DNA of 64,000 bases from Amycolatopsis thermalba. GTDB lineage: Bacteria; Actinomycetota; Actinomycetes; Mycobacteriales; Pseudonocardiaceae. The stretch covers positions 1 through 64,000 of the forward strand of contig NZ_PQHW01000020.1 of assembly GCF_003385215.1 (NCBI RefSeq), written 5' to 3'. Below, one piece after another: positions 15,448 through 25,285 of this stretch (its first letter is position 1; each line of letters begins with the position of its first letter). A program made the translations under genes and the position numbers. The notes below the pieces were generated by a model that saw only the letters and a program-made list of their open reading frames with translations, searched no databases and was not told the origin of the DNA.

Positions 15448-17756
15448 CGGAACCGACCTGGCGGAACAGCGCGCTGCCCGCCGCCGCCCGAGCCGAGGCG
15501 CTGCTGGCGGAGATGACCCTCGAGGAGAAGGTGGCGCAGCTGGGCAGCGCGTGGCCAGGCAACGAGCAGCTGAACGGCAACGTCGCGCCGATGCAGGACG
15601 TGTTCGCGCGCGGCGGGGTGCCGTTCGAACAGGCGCGGGAGAACGGCATCGGGCACCTGACGCGGGTGTTCGGCACGGCGCCGGTCAGCGCGGCCGAAGG
15701 CGCGGCGCGGGTCGAGGCGCTGCAGCGGGAGATCGTCGAGGAGACCCGGCTGGGCATCCCGGCGATCGTGCACGAGGAATGCCTGACCGGCTTCACCACC
15801 TACGGCGCCACGGTGTACCCGGCGGCGCTGGCGTGGGCGGCGACGTTCGACCCGGAGCTGGTCGAGCGGATGGCGTCGGCGATCGCGGAGGACATGCGCA
15901 ACTGCGGGGTGCACCAGGGGCTCTCCCCGGTGCTGGACGTCGTGCGGGACTACCGGTGGGGCCGGGTCGAGGAAACCCTGGGCGAGGACCCGTACCTGGT
16001 CGGCACGCTGGGCGCGGCATACGTGCGGGGCTTGGAGCGCAACGGCATCATCGCCACGCTCAAGCACTTCGCCGGGTACTCGGCGTCGCGCGCGGCCCGC
16101 AACCACGCGCCGGTGTCGATCGGCCCGCGGGAGCTGCGGGACGTGATCCTGCCGCCGTTCGAGATGGCGATCCGCGAGGGCGGGGCGCGGTCGGTGATGA
16201 ACGCCTACGTCGACCTCGACGGGGTGCCCGCCGCGGCGAACGTGCCGCTGCTGACCGGGATCCTGCGGGACGAGTGGGGTTTCGAGGGTGTGGTGGTGTC
16301 CGACTACTGGGCCATCGCGTTCCTGGGCAGCATGCACCGGGTCGCCGACAGCACCGGCCAGGCCGGGGCGCTCGCGCTGGCCGCGGGCATCGACGTGGAG
16401 CTGCCCGACACCCTCTGCTACGGCAAGGAACTCGTCGAGCTGGTGCGCTCCGGCGAGGTGCCGGAGTCCCTTGTGGACCGCGCGGCCGGTCGGCTGCTGC
16501 GGCAGAAGGCCGAGCTGGGCCTGCTCGACGCGGACTGGGCGCCGCGGGCGCGTCCGGTGGACCTGGACTCGCCGCGCAACCGGGCGATCGCGCGGGAGCT
16601 GGCGGAGAAGTCGGTGGTGCTGCTGTCCAACGACGGCGAGTTGCCGTTGCGCGCGAAGCGGATCGCCGTGGTCGGCCCGTGCGCGGACGATCCGCTCGCG
16701 TTCATGGGCTGCTACTCCTACCCGAACCACGTGCTGCCGCGGTATCCCGGGCACGGCATCGGGGTGGCGGCGCCGTCGCTGCTGGAGTCGCTGCGCGCGG
16801 AACTGCCGGACGCAGTGATCACCTCGGCGGCCGGCTGCCCGATCCGCGACGAGGACCGGTCCGGTTTCGCCGAAGCAGTGGAAGCCGCGCGGGACGCCGA
16901 CGTGTGCATCGCGGTCGTTGGCGACCGGGCGGGCCTGTTCGGCGAGGGCACCTCCGGCGAGGGCTGCGACGCGCCGGACCTGCGGCTGCCCGGCGTGCAG
17001 GACGAGCTGCTGACCGAACTGCTCGCGACCGGCACGCCGGTGGTGGTGGTCGTGGTGTCCGGGCGGCCGTACGCGCTGGGAAACCACACGGGGGCGGCGG
17101 CCCTGGTGCAGGCGTTCATGCCCGGCGAGGAGGGCGGCCCCGCGCTGGCGGCTGTCCTGTCCGGACGGACGAACTTCGGCGGACGGCTCCCGGTGCAGGT
17201 GCCGCGGGTGGCCGGCGCGCAGCCGAGCACCTACCTGCAGCCGCCGCTGGGCGGCAACAGCGAGGGCATCAGCAACCTCGACCCGAGCCCGCTGTTCCCG
17301 TTCGGGCACGGCCTGTCCTACACCACGTTCGAGTACTCCGACCTGGCGTTGAGCGCCCGCGAGGTGCCCACCGACGGCGAGGTCGAGGTCTCGGTGCGGG
17401 TGCGCAACACCGGTGACCGCGCCGGGGACGAGGTGGTGCAGCTGTATGTGCGCGACGTGCTGGCGCAGGTGACCCGCCCGGTGCGGCAGCTGGCCGGGTT
17501 CGCGCGGATCACCCTGGCGGCCGGGGAGAGCCGGACCGTGGTGTTCCGGCTGCACGCCGACCGGCTCGCGTTCACCGGACTGGACCTGCGCCGGATCGTC
17601 GAGCCGGGCACGATCGAGGTCTTCGCCGGCCGCTCGGCGGGTGACCTGCCCTGCCACGCCACGTTCGAGCTGACCGGCCCGGTGCGCGAGGCCGGGCCCG
17701 ACCGCGTGCTGACCACCCCGGTTCACTCGCCGGGTGACACGAGCCCGGTCTCGTAG
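15444..17756 (+). CDS. Glycoside hydrolase family 3 beta-glycosidase
   Basis: A 770-residue GH3 enzyme, probably a cytoplasmic beta-glucosidase or beta-xylosidase because no signal peptide is seen. The N-terminal TIM-barrel domain contains the nucleophile Asp287 in VVVSDYWA and substrate-binding motifs around KHFAGY. The alpha/beta sandwich domain supplies a candidate acid/base Glu506 in FGEGTSGEGC. A C-terminal fibronectin-III-like domain follows (about 660-750, GDEVVQLYVRD). GAGGAG precedes the ATG, which overlaps the LacI stop. It most likely hydrolyses the oligosaccharide brought in by the divergent importer. The last 34 bp overlap the convergent response regulator gene. Confidence 0.92.
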   Translation: MTEPTWRNSALPAAARAEALLAEMTLEEKVAQLGSAWPGNEQLNGNVAPMQDVFARGGVPFEQARENGIGHLTRVFGTAPVSAAEGAARVEALQREIVEETRLGIPAIVHEECLTGFTTYGATVYPAALAWAATFDPELVERMASAIAEDMRNCGVHQGLSPVLDVVRDYRWGRVEETLGEDPYLVGTLGAAYVRGLERNGIIATLKHFAGYSASRAARNHAPVSIGPRELRDVILPPFEMAIREGGARSVMNAYVDLDGVPAAANVPLLTGILRDEWGFEGVVVSDYWAIAFLGSMHRVADSTGQAGALALAAGIDVELPDTLCYGKELVELVRSGEVPESLVDRAAGRLLRQKAELGLLDADWAPRARPVDLDSPRNRAIARELAEKSVVLLSNDGELPLRAKRIAVVGPCADDPLAFMGCYSYPNHVLPRYPGHGIGVAAPSLLESLRAELPDAVITSAAGCPIRDEDRSGFAEAVEAARDADVCIAVVGDRAGLFGEGTSGEGCDAPDLRLPGVQDELLTELLATGTPVVVVVVSGRPYALGNHTGAAALVQAFMPGEEGGPALAAVLSGRTNFGGRLPVQVPRVAGAQPSTYLQPPLGGNSEGISNLDPSPLFPFGHGLSYTTFEYSDLALSAREVPTDGEVEVSVRVRNTGDRAGDEVVQLYVRDVLAQVTRPVRQLAGFARITLAAGESRTVVFRLHADRLAFTGLDLRRIVEPGTIEVFAGRSAGDLPCHATFELTGPVREAGPDRVLTTPVHSPGDTSPVS

Positions 17757-18379
17757 GCGAGGACGACGGCCTGGGCGCGGTCCCGCAACGCCAGCTTGGC
17801 GAAGATGCGGGCCACGTGCGTCTTGACCGTCGCCTCGCTGAGCGTCAGCTCCGCGGCGATCTCGGCGTTCGACCGGCCCCGCGCGACGAGGGTGAGGACC
17901 TGGAGTTCGCGCGGGGTCAGGACGGCCAGGTCGCGGTGCAGCGCCGGGCGCGGTTGCCCCGCGGCGAAGCGCTCCACCAGCCGCCGGGTGATCGACGGCG
18001 CCAGCAGCGCGTCACCGGTGCCGACCAGGCGCACCGCGGCCACCAGGTGCTCGGGGGTGACGTCCTTGAGCAGGAAGCCGCTGGCCCCGGCGGCGAGGGC
18101 GTCGTAGACGTAGCGGTCGAGGTCGAAGGTGGTCAGCATGAGCACCCGGCAGCCGGGGGAGCGGGCCAGGATGCGGCGGGTCGCCTCCAGGCCGTCCATC
18201 GCCGGCATGCGGATGTCCATGAGCACGACGTCGGGGTCCAGGTCGCGGACGGTGGCGACGGCTTCCGCGCCGTCCGCCGCCTCGCCGACCACGTCGATGC
18301 CGCCGGAGGCGAGGATCATCCGGAAGCCGGTGCGCACCAGCGCCTGGTCGTCGGCGATCACCACGCGCGGTTCGGTCAC
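17723..18379 (-). CDS. NarL/LuxR-family response regulator
   Basis: A 218-residue regulator. The receiver domain has the acidic pair ADDQ, phospho-acceptor Asp55 in VVLMDIRMP and a Lys in FLLKD. The C-terminal LuxR-type helix-turn-helix reads LTPRELQVLTLVARGRSNAE, with LSEATVKTHVARIFAKL. The GTG overlaps the stop of the kinase gene (GTGA), so the two form one operon. It probably controls the divergent ABC exporter genes next door, as is common for this gene arrangement. Confidence 0.93.
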   Translation of the reverse strand: MTEPRVVIADDQALVRTGFRMILASGGIDVVGEAADGAEAVATVRDLDPDVVLMDIRMPAMDGLEATRRILARSPGCRVLMLTTFDLDRYVYDALAAGASGFLLKDVTPEHLVAAVRLVGTGDALLAPSITRRLVERFAAGQPRPALHRDLAVLTPRELQVLTLVARGRSNAEIAAELTLSEATVKTHVARIFAKLALRDRAQAVVLAYETGLVSPGE

Positions 18380-19173
18380 GGCCGTTCCAGAGGGATCTTC
18401 GCCCGCACCCGGAACCCGCCGCCGAGGCGCCGCCGGGCGTCCAGGTCGCCGCCGAAGACCGCCACGCGCTGCCGTAGCCCGAGCAGACCGCGTCCCTCCT
18501 CGGTCTCGCCCGGCCACGCCGGCGCGTCCCCGGTCAGCACGCTGGGGCCGCTGTTGCGCACTTCGACCCGCAGGTAGCGGTCGGCGTAGCGCACGGTCAC
18601 CTCGGCCTGCCGCCCGTCGCCGTGCTTGAGTGCGTTGGTGAGCGCCTCCTGGATGATCCGGTACGCCGTCAGGTCCACGCCCGAGGGCAGCGGCCGCGGT
18701 TCCCCGGACACGCGGACCTCCACCGGCAGCCCGGCGAACGCGATGCGGTCGATGAGCGGGCTGAGCCTGCTCAGGCTCGGCTGCGGGGACAGGTCGGCGT
18801 GCTCGTCCCCGTCGGCAGGTGGTGCGAGCACGCCGAGCAGGGTCCGCAGCTCGGTCATCGTGTCCCGGCCCGCCGCCTCGACCGCTTCCAGCGCCGTCGC
18901 GGCCTGCCCGGGTTCGGTCGCGAGCACCCGGCGCGCGGCCCCGGTCTGCACCACCATGACGCTCACGTTGTGGCTGACGATGTCGTGCAGCTCCCGCGCG
19001 ATCCGGGCCCGTTCGGCGTCCACCGCGCTGCGTGCCGCGCTTTCCCGTTCGCGCTCCAGCAGCCAGCCGCGTTCCTCCAGTGCTCTGGCGAACGCCCGCC
19101 GCGCGCAGGCGCGCCGGACCGCGAGCACCGCGGCCACCAGGCACGCCACCGCCGCGACAACCGGTTCCACCAC
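18376..19173 (-). CDS. Sensor histidine kinase, HisKA_3 type
   Basis: Kinase of about 265 residues with a single N-terminal membrane segment (VVAAVACLVAAVLAV). This is much shorter than the usual 4-6 TM DesK-like kinases, so the sensor part is minimal. The phospho-acceptor His lies in ARIARELHDIVSHN. The ATPase domain shows the N-box QEALTNALKHG and the G-box EGRGLLGLRQR. I chose the GTG at 19173 (GGAAGAG about 7 nt upstream); a more upstream start would run into the intergenic region. It phosphorylates the downstream regulator. Confidence 0.85.
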   Translation of the reverse strand: MVEPVVAAVACLVAAVLAVRRACARRAFARALEERGWLLERERESAARSAVDAERARIARELHDIVSHNVSVMVVQTGAARRVLATEPGQAATALEAVEAAGRDTMTELRTLLGVLAPPADGDEHADLSPQPSLSRLSPLIDRIAFAGLPVEVRVSGEPRPLPSGVDLTAYRIIQEALTNALKHGDGRQAEVTVRYADRYLRVEVRNSGPSVLTGDAPAWPGETEEGRGLLGLRQRVAVFGGDLDARRRLGGGFRVRAKIPLERP

Positions 19174-19302
19174 GGGGCAACTCTTCCAGGACAGCGCGCG
19201 ATCCGCATCCACCTCCGGACTACATCCCCGGGATGACCCGCGCGGCGGGTTACCTCCCCGGGCCGATGCCCGCACCGGGCCGCGGCCCGCAGGATGGCCG
19301 CT

Positions 19303-20001
19303 GTGACCAGAGATGACGGCGCGGTCGTGCGGCTGACCGCCGTGCGCAAGGAATACAGCGACTCGGTTGCCCTGGACGGGATCTCCCTGGAGATCCACGC
19401 CGGGGAGGCGGTCGCGGTGATGGGACCCTCCGGCAGCGGCAAGTCCACGCTGCTGAACCTGGTGGCCGGGCTGGACCGCCCGACCTCCGGCACGGTGGTC
19501 GTGCACGGCGAGGACCTGGGGAAGCTGAACGAGACCGGGCTGGCGCTGTTCCGCCGCCGCCGGATCGGCATGATCTTCCAGTTCTTCAACCTGCTCGACG
19601 ACCTGCCCGCGCTGGACAACGTGGCGCTGGCCGCGCAGCTCACCGGCACCCCGGCGGGCCAGGCACGCAAGCGTGCGCTCGAACTGCTCGGCGAACTGGG
19701 CATCGCCGGACGGCGCAACGTCTACCCGGCCCGCCTCAGCGGCGGTGAGCGGCAGCGCGTCGCGGTCGCCAGGGCGCTGATGAACCGGCCCGCGCTGCTG
19801 CTGGCCGACGAGCCGACCGGCGCGCTGGACAGCCGCGCCGGCGAGCAGGTGATGGACCTGCTGCTCGACCTCAACCAGATCGGGCAGACGCTGCTGCTGG
19901 TGACCCACGACGAGCGGCTCGCCACCCGGTGTGCGAGCCGCGTGGTCGAGGTCGTCGACGGCCGGGTCGCGCGCGAGACCAGTGTGGAGCGGACCCCGTG
20001 A
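19303..20001 (+). CDS. MacB/LolD-type ABC transporter ATPase
   Basis: ATPase of about 232 residues that powers the FtsX-type permease encoded next. It has Walker A GPSGSGKST, Q-loop FQFFNLLDDL, signature LSGGERQR, Walker B LLLADEP and H-loop VTHD. ATG 19294 is an alternative start, but GTG 19303 has the better spaced AGGA. The stop overlaps the permease GTG (GTGA). Divergent to the two-component genes, from which it is separated by about 130 bp. Confidence 0.92.
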   Translation: MTRDDGAVVRLTAVRKEYSDSVALDGISLEIHAGEAVAVMGPSGSGKSTLLNLVAGLDRPTSGTVVVHGEDLGKLNETGLALFRRRRIGMIFQFFNLLDDLPALDNVALAAQLTGTPAGQARKRALELLGELGIAGRRNVYPARLSGGERQRVAVARALMNRPALLLADEPTGALDSRAGEQVMDLLLDLNQIGQTLLLVTHDERLATRCASRVVEVVDGRVARETSVERTP

Positions 20002-22298
20002 GCGCGGTGTGGCGGGTCGCGCGGGCCGCGGTCGGGCGGCGCCGGTTGCAGACCACCGTGATCGGCCTGGTGGTCACGATCTCCACGGCGACGATCGTGC
20101 TCGCGCTCGGGTTGCTGGTGTCCTCGTCGGCTCCCTTCGACCGGGCGCACGCACGGCAGAGCGGCGCCGACCTGGTCGCCGTGTTCGACCGCGCCCAGGT
20201 GACCGACGAGGAGCTGACGCGGGCCGGCGCCCGGGCCGACGCGGTGGCCGGGCCGTTCGCCCAGCTCACCCTCGACACCTCGCAGAGCACGCAGTTCGTC
20301 GGCCCGGCCCTGACCACGGTGGGCCGCGCCGACCCCGGCGGCCCGGTCGACCGGGTGGACGTCTGGGACGGCCGGTGGGCCACCGCACCGGGCGAGATCG
20401 TCCTCAACCTGGCCCCCGGCACGACCCTGGTGCCCCTCGGTTCGCGGATCGAGGTCCCCGGGCAGCCCGTCCTGACCGTCGTCGGGTTCGCCCACACGGT
20501 GAGCGCGTCCGCCGACGCGTGGGTCACCCCCGAGCAGGCCGCGGCGCTGCGGCCGACCGCCACCCAGATGCTCTACCGGTTCGCCCCGGACGCGACCGCG
20601 AAGGACGTCGCCGCGGGGCAGGCCGCCGTGACGGCCGGGCTGCCGCCCGGGGCACTCCTGGGTGCGCAGTCCTCCCTCACGGTGCGGCAGCAGCTCGTCG
20701 CCGAGGTCGGGGTGTACGTGCCGTTCCTGGTCGTCTTCGGGGTCCTCGGGCTGGTGGTGGCGGTGCTGATCGTCGCCAACGTGGTCGGCGGCGCGGTCGT
20801 GGCCGGGTTCCGCGACATCGGGATGCTCAAGGCGCTCGGCTTCACCCCGAACCAGGTAATGGCGGTCTACCTGGTGATGGTCACCGTCCCGTCCGCGGCC
20901 GGGTGCGTGCTGGGCACGGTGCTCGGCAACCTGGTCGCGCGGCCGCTGCTGGCCGACGCGTTCCAGGTCTTCGGCGCGGGCGCGGCGGGCATCGACCCGT
21001 GGGTGACCGTGGTGGCGTTGCTGGGCCTGCCCGCCGTGGTCGTCCTGGCCGCGCTCCTGTCCGCGCTGCGGGCCCGCCGGTTGCCCGCGGCCTTGGCGAT
21101 CAGCGCGGGCAGCGCACCCCGGCCCGGCCGCGCGCTCGTGGTCCAGCGGTGGCTGTCCGGCCTGCGGCTGCCGCGGTCGGTGAGCCTCGGCCTCGGGGTG
21201 CCGTTGGCCCGCCCGGCGCGCAGCGGGCTGACGCTGGCCGCGGTCGTCATCGGGGTCACCACCGTGACGCTCGCGATCGGCGTGACGTTGTCGGTGAACG
21301 CCTACAACGCGGCGATGCGTCCGTCCTATCCGGACCGGATCGAGGTGCTGGCAGGCGGGCCGGCGCCCGGCGGCGCGGTCACGCCGGCGCTGAGCGACGC
21401 CGAGGACGAGGCCCTGCTGCGCTCGGCCCCCGGTGCGCGGCGGGTGGCGGCGGTGGCCGCCAAGAACGTCAACGTGGTCGGCGGGCAGCAGACCGCGCGG
21501 GCCGAGTTCTTCCGCGGTGACTCCGCCGCCCTCGCCCCGCGGCTCGCGAGCGGGCACTGGCCGGCGGGACCCGGGCAGGTGGCGGTCCCGTCGAGGTTCC
21601 TGCACCAGCGCGGGCTCGCGACCGGTGACACCGTCACCGTGGAACTCGCCGGGCAGCGCGCCGCGATGCGGATCGTCGGCGTGGTGCTGGTCAACAACGC
21701 CGACACGATCTTCGCCGACTGGACGGCCCTGGCGCTGCTCGACCCGGATGCACGAGCCGACACCTACCGGGTCGAACTCGCGCCCGGCACGGACCAGGAG
21801 GCGTACCGGGCCGCCGTCGCGGACGGCGACCCGGGCCTGGTGGTGCTGCCCCCGCGCGACGGGACGTCGAGCCAGGCCCAGGTGCTCGTCGGCTCCGCCA
21901 CGCTGCTGACGCTGGTGCTGGGGGCCGTCGCCGCGCTCGGCGTGTTCAACACCGTCGTCCTCGACGCCCGGGAACGCCGCCGCGACCTCGGCATGCTGAA
22001 GTCGATCGGCATGACACCCCGCCAGGTCACGGTGATGATGGTGACCTCGATGGGCGCTCTGGGCCTCGTCGGCGGCCTCGTCGGCGTGCCGCTCGGGATC
22101 CTCGCGCACCGGGTGGTCGCCCCCGCGATGATGCGCGCGGCCCAGTCCGACGTGTTCGGCTTCGTCGTGGACGTCTACCGCGTGCCGACGGCGGCCGGGC
22201 TGGTGCTGGCCGGCATCGTCATCGCGGTGGCCGGGGCCGTCATCCCGGCGCGGGGCGCCGCACGGACGCCCATCGCCGCCGTCCTGCGCAGCGAGTGA
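19998..22298 (+). CDS. FtsX-domain ABC transporter permease
   Basis: A 766-residue membrane protein with an N-terminal anchor segment and two FtsX permease modules: about 250-380 (FRDIGMLKALGFTPNQVM) and 650-765 (RRRDLGMLKSIGMTPRQVT). Large extracytoplasmic loops lie between. Such permeases with a MacB/LolD ATPase export peptides or lipids, or act as mechanotransmitters, often in resistance to membrane-active antibiotics (family knowledge). The adjacent two-component system suggests induction by a cell-envelope signal. Substrate unknown. Confidence 0.9.
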   Translation: MSAVWRVARAAVGRRRLQTTVIGLVVTISTATIVLALGLLVSSSAPFDRAHARQSGADLVAVFDRAQVTDEELTRAGARADAVAGPFAQLTLDTSQSTQFVGPALTTVGRADPGGPVDRVDVWDGRWATAPGEIVLNLAPGTTLVPLGSRIEVPGQPVLTVVGFAHTVSASADAWVTPEQAAALRPTATQMLYRFAPDATAKDVAAGQAAVTAGLPPGALLGAQSSLTVRQQLVAEVGVYVPFLVVFGVLGLVVAVLIVANVVGGAVVAGFRDIGMLKALGFTPNQVMAVYLVMVTVPSAAGCVLGTVLGNLVARPLLADAFQVFGAGAAGIDPWVTVVALLGLPAVVVLAALLSALRARRLPAALAISAGSAPRPGRALVVQRWLSGLRLPRSVSLGLGVPLARPARSGLTLAAVVIGVTTVTLAIGVTLSVNAYNAAMRPSYPDRIEVLAGGPAPGGAVTPALSDAEDEALLRSAPGARRVAAVAAKNVNVVGGQQTARAEFFRGDSAALAPRLASGHWPAGPGQVAVPSRFLHQRGLATGDTVTVELAGQRAAMRIVGVVLVNNADTIFADWTALALLDPDARADTYRVELAPGTDQEAYRAAVADGDPGLVVLPPRDGTSSQAQVLVGSATLLTLVLGAVAALGVFNTVVLDARERRRDLGMLKSIGMTPRQVTVMMVTSMGALGLVGGLVGVPLGILAHRVVAPAMMRAAQSDVFGFVVDVYRVPTAAGLVLAGIVIAVAGAVIPARGAARTPIAAVLRSE

Positions 22299-22302
22299 CC
22301 GG

Positions 22303-23490
22303 CTACGCGAGCCGCTCCACGGTTTCGGTCAGCGCGCGCAGTTCGTCCTCGGTGTTGTAGTAGTGCACCGAAGCCCGCACCATGGCGGGCAGGTTCCGCA
22401 CCTCCTGGTCGTACTGGTAGGAGGTGGGGCGCGTGATCGAGGTGTTGATCTTCGCCGCGGCCAGCCGCTGCTGGACCTCCGCGGCCTCGGTCCCGGCGAC
22501 GCTGAAGGTGACGATCCCGCACTTGCGCTTGCCCTGGTCGTGCACCGTGACCCCGGCGATCTGGGACAGGTCCGCCCGCAGCCGGGCGGCCAGCGCGGTC
22601 ACCCGTTCCTCGATGGCCGGGAGCCCGACCCGCCGCGCGTAGTCGACGGCGGCACCGAGGCCGAGCACGAGGCCGTAGTTGCGTTCCCAGGTCTCGAAGC
22701 GGCGGCCGTCCGGCGCGATCTCGAACTCCTCCGGCGCGGTCCAGGTGGCCGAGTACAGGTCGAGCATCGCGGGCTCGAGCCGCTCCCGCAGCCGCGGGTG
22801 CGTGTAGAGGAAACCGGTGCCGCGCGGGCCGCGGACGTACTTGCGGCCGGTGGCGGACAGGGCGTCGCAGCGCAGGCGGCGCACGTCGAGGTCCAGCTGC
22901 CCGGCCGACTGGCACGCGTCGAGCAGGAACGGGATCCCGGCCCGCTCGGCGAGCGCGCCGACCTCCTCGGCCGGGTTGACCAGGCCGCCCTGCGTCGGGA
23001 CGTGCGTGATCGCGATGAGCTTGACGGTGTCGTCCAGCCGGCGCTCCAGGTCGGCGATGTCCAGCTGGCCGCTCTCGTCGTCCTCGACGACCTCGACCAC
23101 CGCGCCGGTGCGGCGGGCGATCTGCAGGTAGGCGATGGCGTTGCTGGCGTACTCCGCACGGCCGGTCAGGATGCGGTCGCCCGGTGCGAAGCGGAACGCG
23201 TAGAAGACGGCCTGCCACGAGCGGGTCGCGCTGTCGGTCACCGAGATGTCGGCGGCGTCGGCACCGAGGAAGCGGGCGATGCCGTCGTAGACGCCCCGGA
23301 TGCGGTCGGCGTGCGCGGCGGCGGTCTCGTAGCCGCCGCGCACCGACTCCTCCCGCAGGTAGTCGAGCACGGTGTCGGTGACCTGCCGCGGCGGCAGCGA
23401 CGAACCGGCGTTGTTGAGGTGCACGACCGCGTCCGTGCCCGGGGTGTCGCGGCGGAGGCGGTCGACGTCTTCTTCGCGCAGTGTTGTCAC
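22303..23490 (-). CDS. Class V PLP-dependent aminotransferase-fold enzyme
   Basis: A 395-residue fold-type I PLP enzyme related to cysteine desulfurases, isopenicillin N epimerase and the ergothioneine lyase EgtE. The N-terminal HLNNAGSSLPP, cofactor-binding Asp in LLDACQSAGQLD and Schiff-base Lys in SATGRKYVRGPRG are visible. The GTG overlaps the stop of the asparaginase gene (GTGA), so it is the last gene of an operon with SDR and asparaginase. The exact reaction (transamination, beta-elimination or desulfuration) cannot be decided from the sequence. Confidence 0.87.
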   Translation of the reverse strand: MTTLREEDVDRLRRDTPGTDAVVHLNNAGSSLPPRQVTDTVLDYLREESVRGGYETAAAHADRIRGVYDGIARFLGADAADISVTDSATRSWQAVFYAFRFAPGDRILTGRAEYASNAIAYLQIARRTGAVVEVVEDDESGQLDIADLERRLDDTVKLIAITHVPTQGGLVNPAEEVGALAERAGIPFLLDACQSAGQLDLDVRRLRCDALSATGRKYVRGPRGTGFLYTHPRLRERLEPAMLDLYSATWTAPEEFEIAPDGRRFETWERNYGLVLGLGAAVDYARRVGLPAIEERVTALAARLRADLSQIAGVTVHDQGKRKCGIVTFSVAGTEAAEVQQRLAAAKINTSITRPTSYQYDQEVRNLPAMVRASVHYYNTEDELRALTETVERLA

Positions 23491-24461
23491 AGCCCGACCA
23501 TATTGGGCGCGTCCAGGCGGGGACAACGCTTTACCACGTCGTCCCAGTCGTACTCGGGCGCGACGCGGCGCAGGGCCGCCAGGGTCGCCGGCATGCGGCC
23601 GCGCTCGGAGCCGTCGGCGATCTTGACCGCGACCGTGGTGCCGTCCGGCAGGATCGCGATCTGCACGGCCTCGGCGCCGTCCTTGGCGATCAGCCCGGGC
23701 ACGGCCGTCATGAGCTGGGTGACGTCCCGGTTCGGGCCGGCCAGCATCTCCGGGTGCTTGCGGATCGCCTCGGCCACGCGGTGCTCGGCCGTCCCGTGCG
23801 GCGCGGTGGCGACCCGCTGGACGGCCCGCGCCAGGCCGCGCAGGGAGATCGCGAACAGCGGCGCGCCGCACCCGTCCACGGCGGTGTGCGCGACCGGTTC
23901 CCCGGCCAGCTCGGCCACCGTCTCGGCGAGCCGCACCTGCAGCGGGTGCGCCGGGTCGAGGTAGTCGCCGGTGGACCAGCCGTTCAGCCTCGCGGTGGCG
24001 AGCATGGCCGAGTGCTTGCCCGAGCAGCAGTGCGCGAGCCGCCGGGGCGCCCGGCCCTCGGCGATCCACCGGTCGTGCAGGACGGGGTCGTGCGGGAGGT
24101 GCGCCGGGCACCGCAGGTCGTCCTCGGTGAGCCCGGCCCCGTCCAGGATCCGGGTCGCGCCGGCCAGGTGGAACTCCTCGGCGGAGTGGCTGGCGGCGGC
24201 CAGGGCGAGCAGGTCGGGCGGCAGGTCGAGACCGAGCCGCACCATGCCGGTGGCCTGCATGAGCTTCGCCGTCGACCGGGGGTAACCCGGCTGGTCGACG
24301 TCACCCCCGGCCTCCAGTACCTCGCCACCGGGGCCGAGGACGACCCGCGATCCGAAGTGGACACTTTCCACGAGCCCGTCGCGGACTACCTGAACCAGAG
24401 GGATCACCACGCCCCGAGGCTCGCCGCGCCGCTTCCACCCTGTCAAGCGGATGCTCGTCAC
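23487..24461 (-). CDS. Type II asparaginase (Rhizobium etli-like family)
   Basis: Predicted L-asparaginase of 324 residues, in the family first described from Rhizobium etli and unrelated to E. coli AnsB. The diagnostic CCSGKHSAML motif (Ser-Gly-Lys-His), VDGCGAP and the glycine-rich end IADGSERGR are present. No signal peptide, so it should act in the cytoplasm releasing ammonia from asparagine. The GTG start overlaps the last base of the SDR stop (TAGTG) and its stop overlaps the aminotransferase start. Confidence 0.88.
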   Translation of the reverse strand: MTSIRLTGWKRRGEPRGVVIPLVQVVRDGLVESVHFGSRVVLGPGGEVLEAGGDVDQPGYPRSTAKLMQATGMVRLGLDLPPDLLALAAASHSAEEFHLAGATRILDGAGLTEDDLRCPAHLPHDPVLHDRWIAEGRAPRRLAHCCSGKHSAMLATARLNGWSTGDYLDPAHPLQVRLAETVAELAGEPVAHTAVDGCGAPLFAISLRGLARAVQRVATAPHGTAEHRVAEAIRKHPEMLAGPNRDVTQLMTAVPGLIAKDGAEAVQIAILPDGTTVAVKIADGSERGRMPATLAALRRVAPEYDWDDVVKRCPRLDAPNMVGL

Positions 24462-25216
24462 TACACGGTCTTGATCACCCCGCCGTCGGCCAGGTAGTCG
24501 GCGCCGGTCAGGTTGCCCGACCGCGGCGAGGCGAGGAACGTCACCAGCGCGGCCGTCTCCTCGGGCTCGGTCAGCCTGCCGGTCGTGATGCCCATCGCGG
24601 CCGGTACGCCGGCCAGGTACTCGGCCAGCGGGACGCCCGCGGCGGCCGCCAGCTCACCCGCGTACCCGTCCGGGTCGGCCCAGTTGGCGGTCCGCGTCGG
24701 GCCCGGGCTGACCGTGAGCGCACGCAGGCCGCGCGAGCCGAACTCCTCCGCCAGCGCCTTCGTCAGGTTCGTCAGCGCCGCCTTGGCCGTGCCGTAATCC
24801 ACCGGCGGGAACGCCGCACGCGCGCCGATCGACGAGATGTTGATCACGACTCCACGCCGCCGCAGCAACCCGGGCAGCAGCGCCCGGGTCACCCGCACGG
24901 TGGCGAACAGGTTCAGCTCGAACGTCCGCTGCCACGCCTCGTCGTCGATGTCGAGGAAACCGCCGGCCCGCATGCTGGTCGTGGTCACCCCGCCGAGGTT
25001 GTTGACCAGGATGTCCACGTCCCCGGCGCGTTCGGCGAGCAGCGTCACCCCCTCGGGGGTGGTCAGGTCGGCCCGGACCGGGATGCCCTCGCTCACCGTG
25101 CGTGCCGCCGCGAACACGGTCACGCCCTCGGCGGCCAGCGCCCGGACGATCGCCAGCCCGATCCCCTTGCTCGCGCCGGTCACGACCGCCGTCTTGCCCT
25201 CCAGCTGCAGGTCCAC
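24461..25216 (-). CDS. Short-chain dehydrogenase/reductase
   Basis: A 251-residue classical SDR with the Rossmann motif TGASKGIG, NNLGG, catalytic Ser in NISSIGA and YGTAK. The Arg in FAAART after strand 2 suggests NADP(H). First gene after the TetR regulator, with an operator-like dyad in the 69-bp gap. It probably reduces or oxidises the compound sensed by the TetR protein. Co-transcribed with the asparaginase and the PLP enzyme. Confidence 0.9.
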   Translation of the reverse strand: MDLQLEGKTAVVTGASKGIGLAIVRALAAEGVTVFAAARTVSEGIPVRADLTTPEGVTLLAERAGDVDILVNNLGGVTTTSMRAGGFLDIDDEAWQRTFELNLFATVRVTRALLPGLLRRRGVVINISSIGARAAFPPVDYGTAKAALTNLTKALAEEFGSRGLRALTVSPGPTRTANWADPDGYAGELAAAAGVPLAEYLAGVPAAMGITTGRLTEPEETAALVTFLASPRSGNLTGADYLADGGVIKTV

Positions 25217-25233
25217 GTGTTCTCTCTTTCTTG

Positions 25234-25243
25234 AACTAGAGTT
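25234..25243. promoter_or_regulatory. TetR operator half 1 (SDR side)
   Basis: Perfect dyad AACT-AG-AGTT in front of the SDR gene. Nearly the same sequence (AACTAGAGGT) occurs in the promoter of the adjacent TetR gene. Confidence 0.6.
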
Positions 25244-25285
25244 ACAAAATGAGCGCAGCGCACGGCGCGCCGCCAGCAGGTGGGT

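Noticed and set aside
15096-17726. 876-codon minus-strand frame across the GH3 gene
   Set aside because: Shadow of the GH3 enzyme, His/Arg/Val-rich with no motif.
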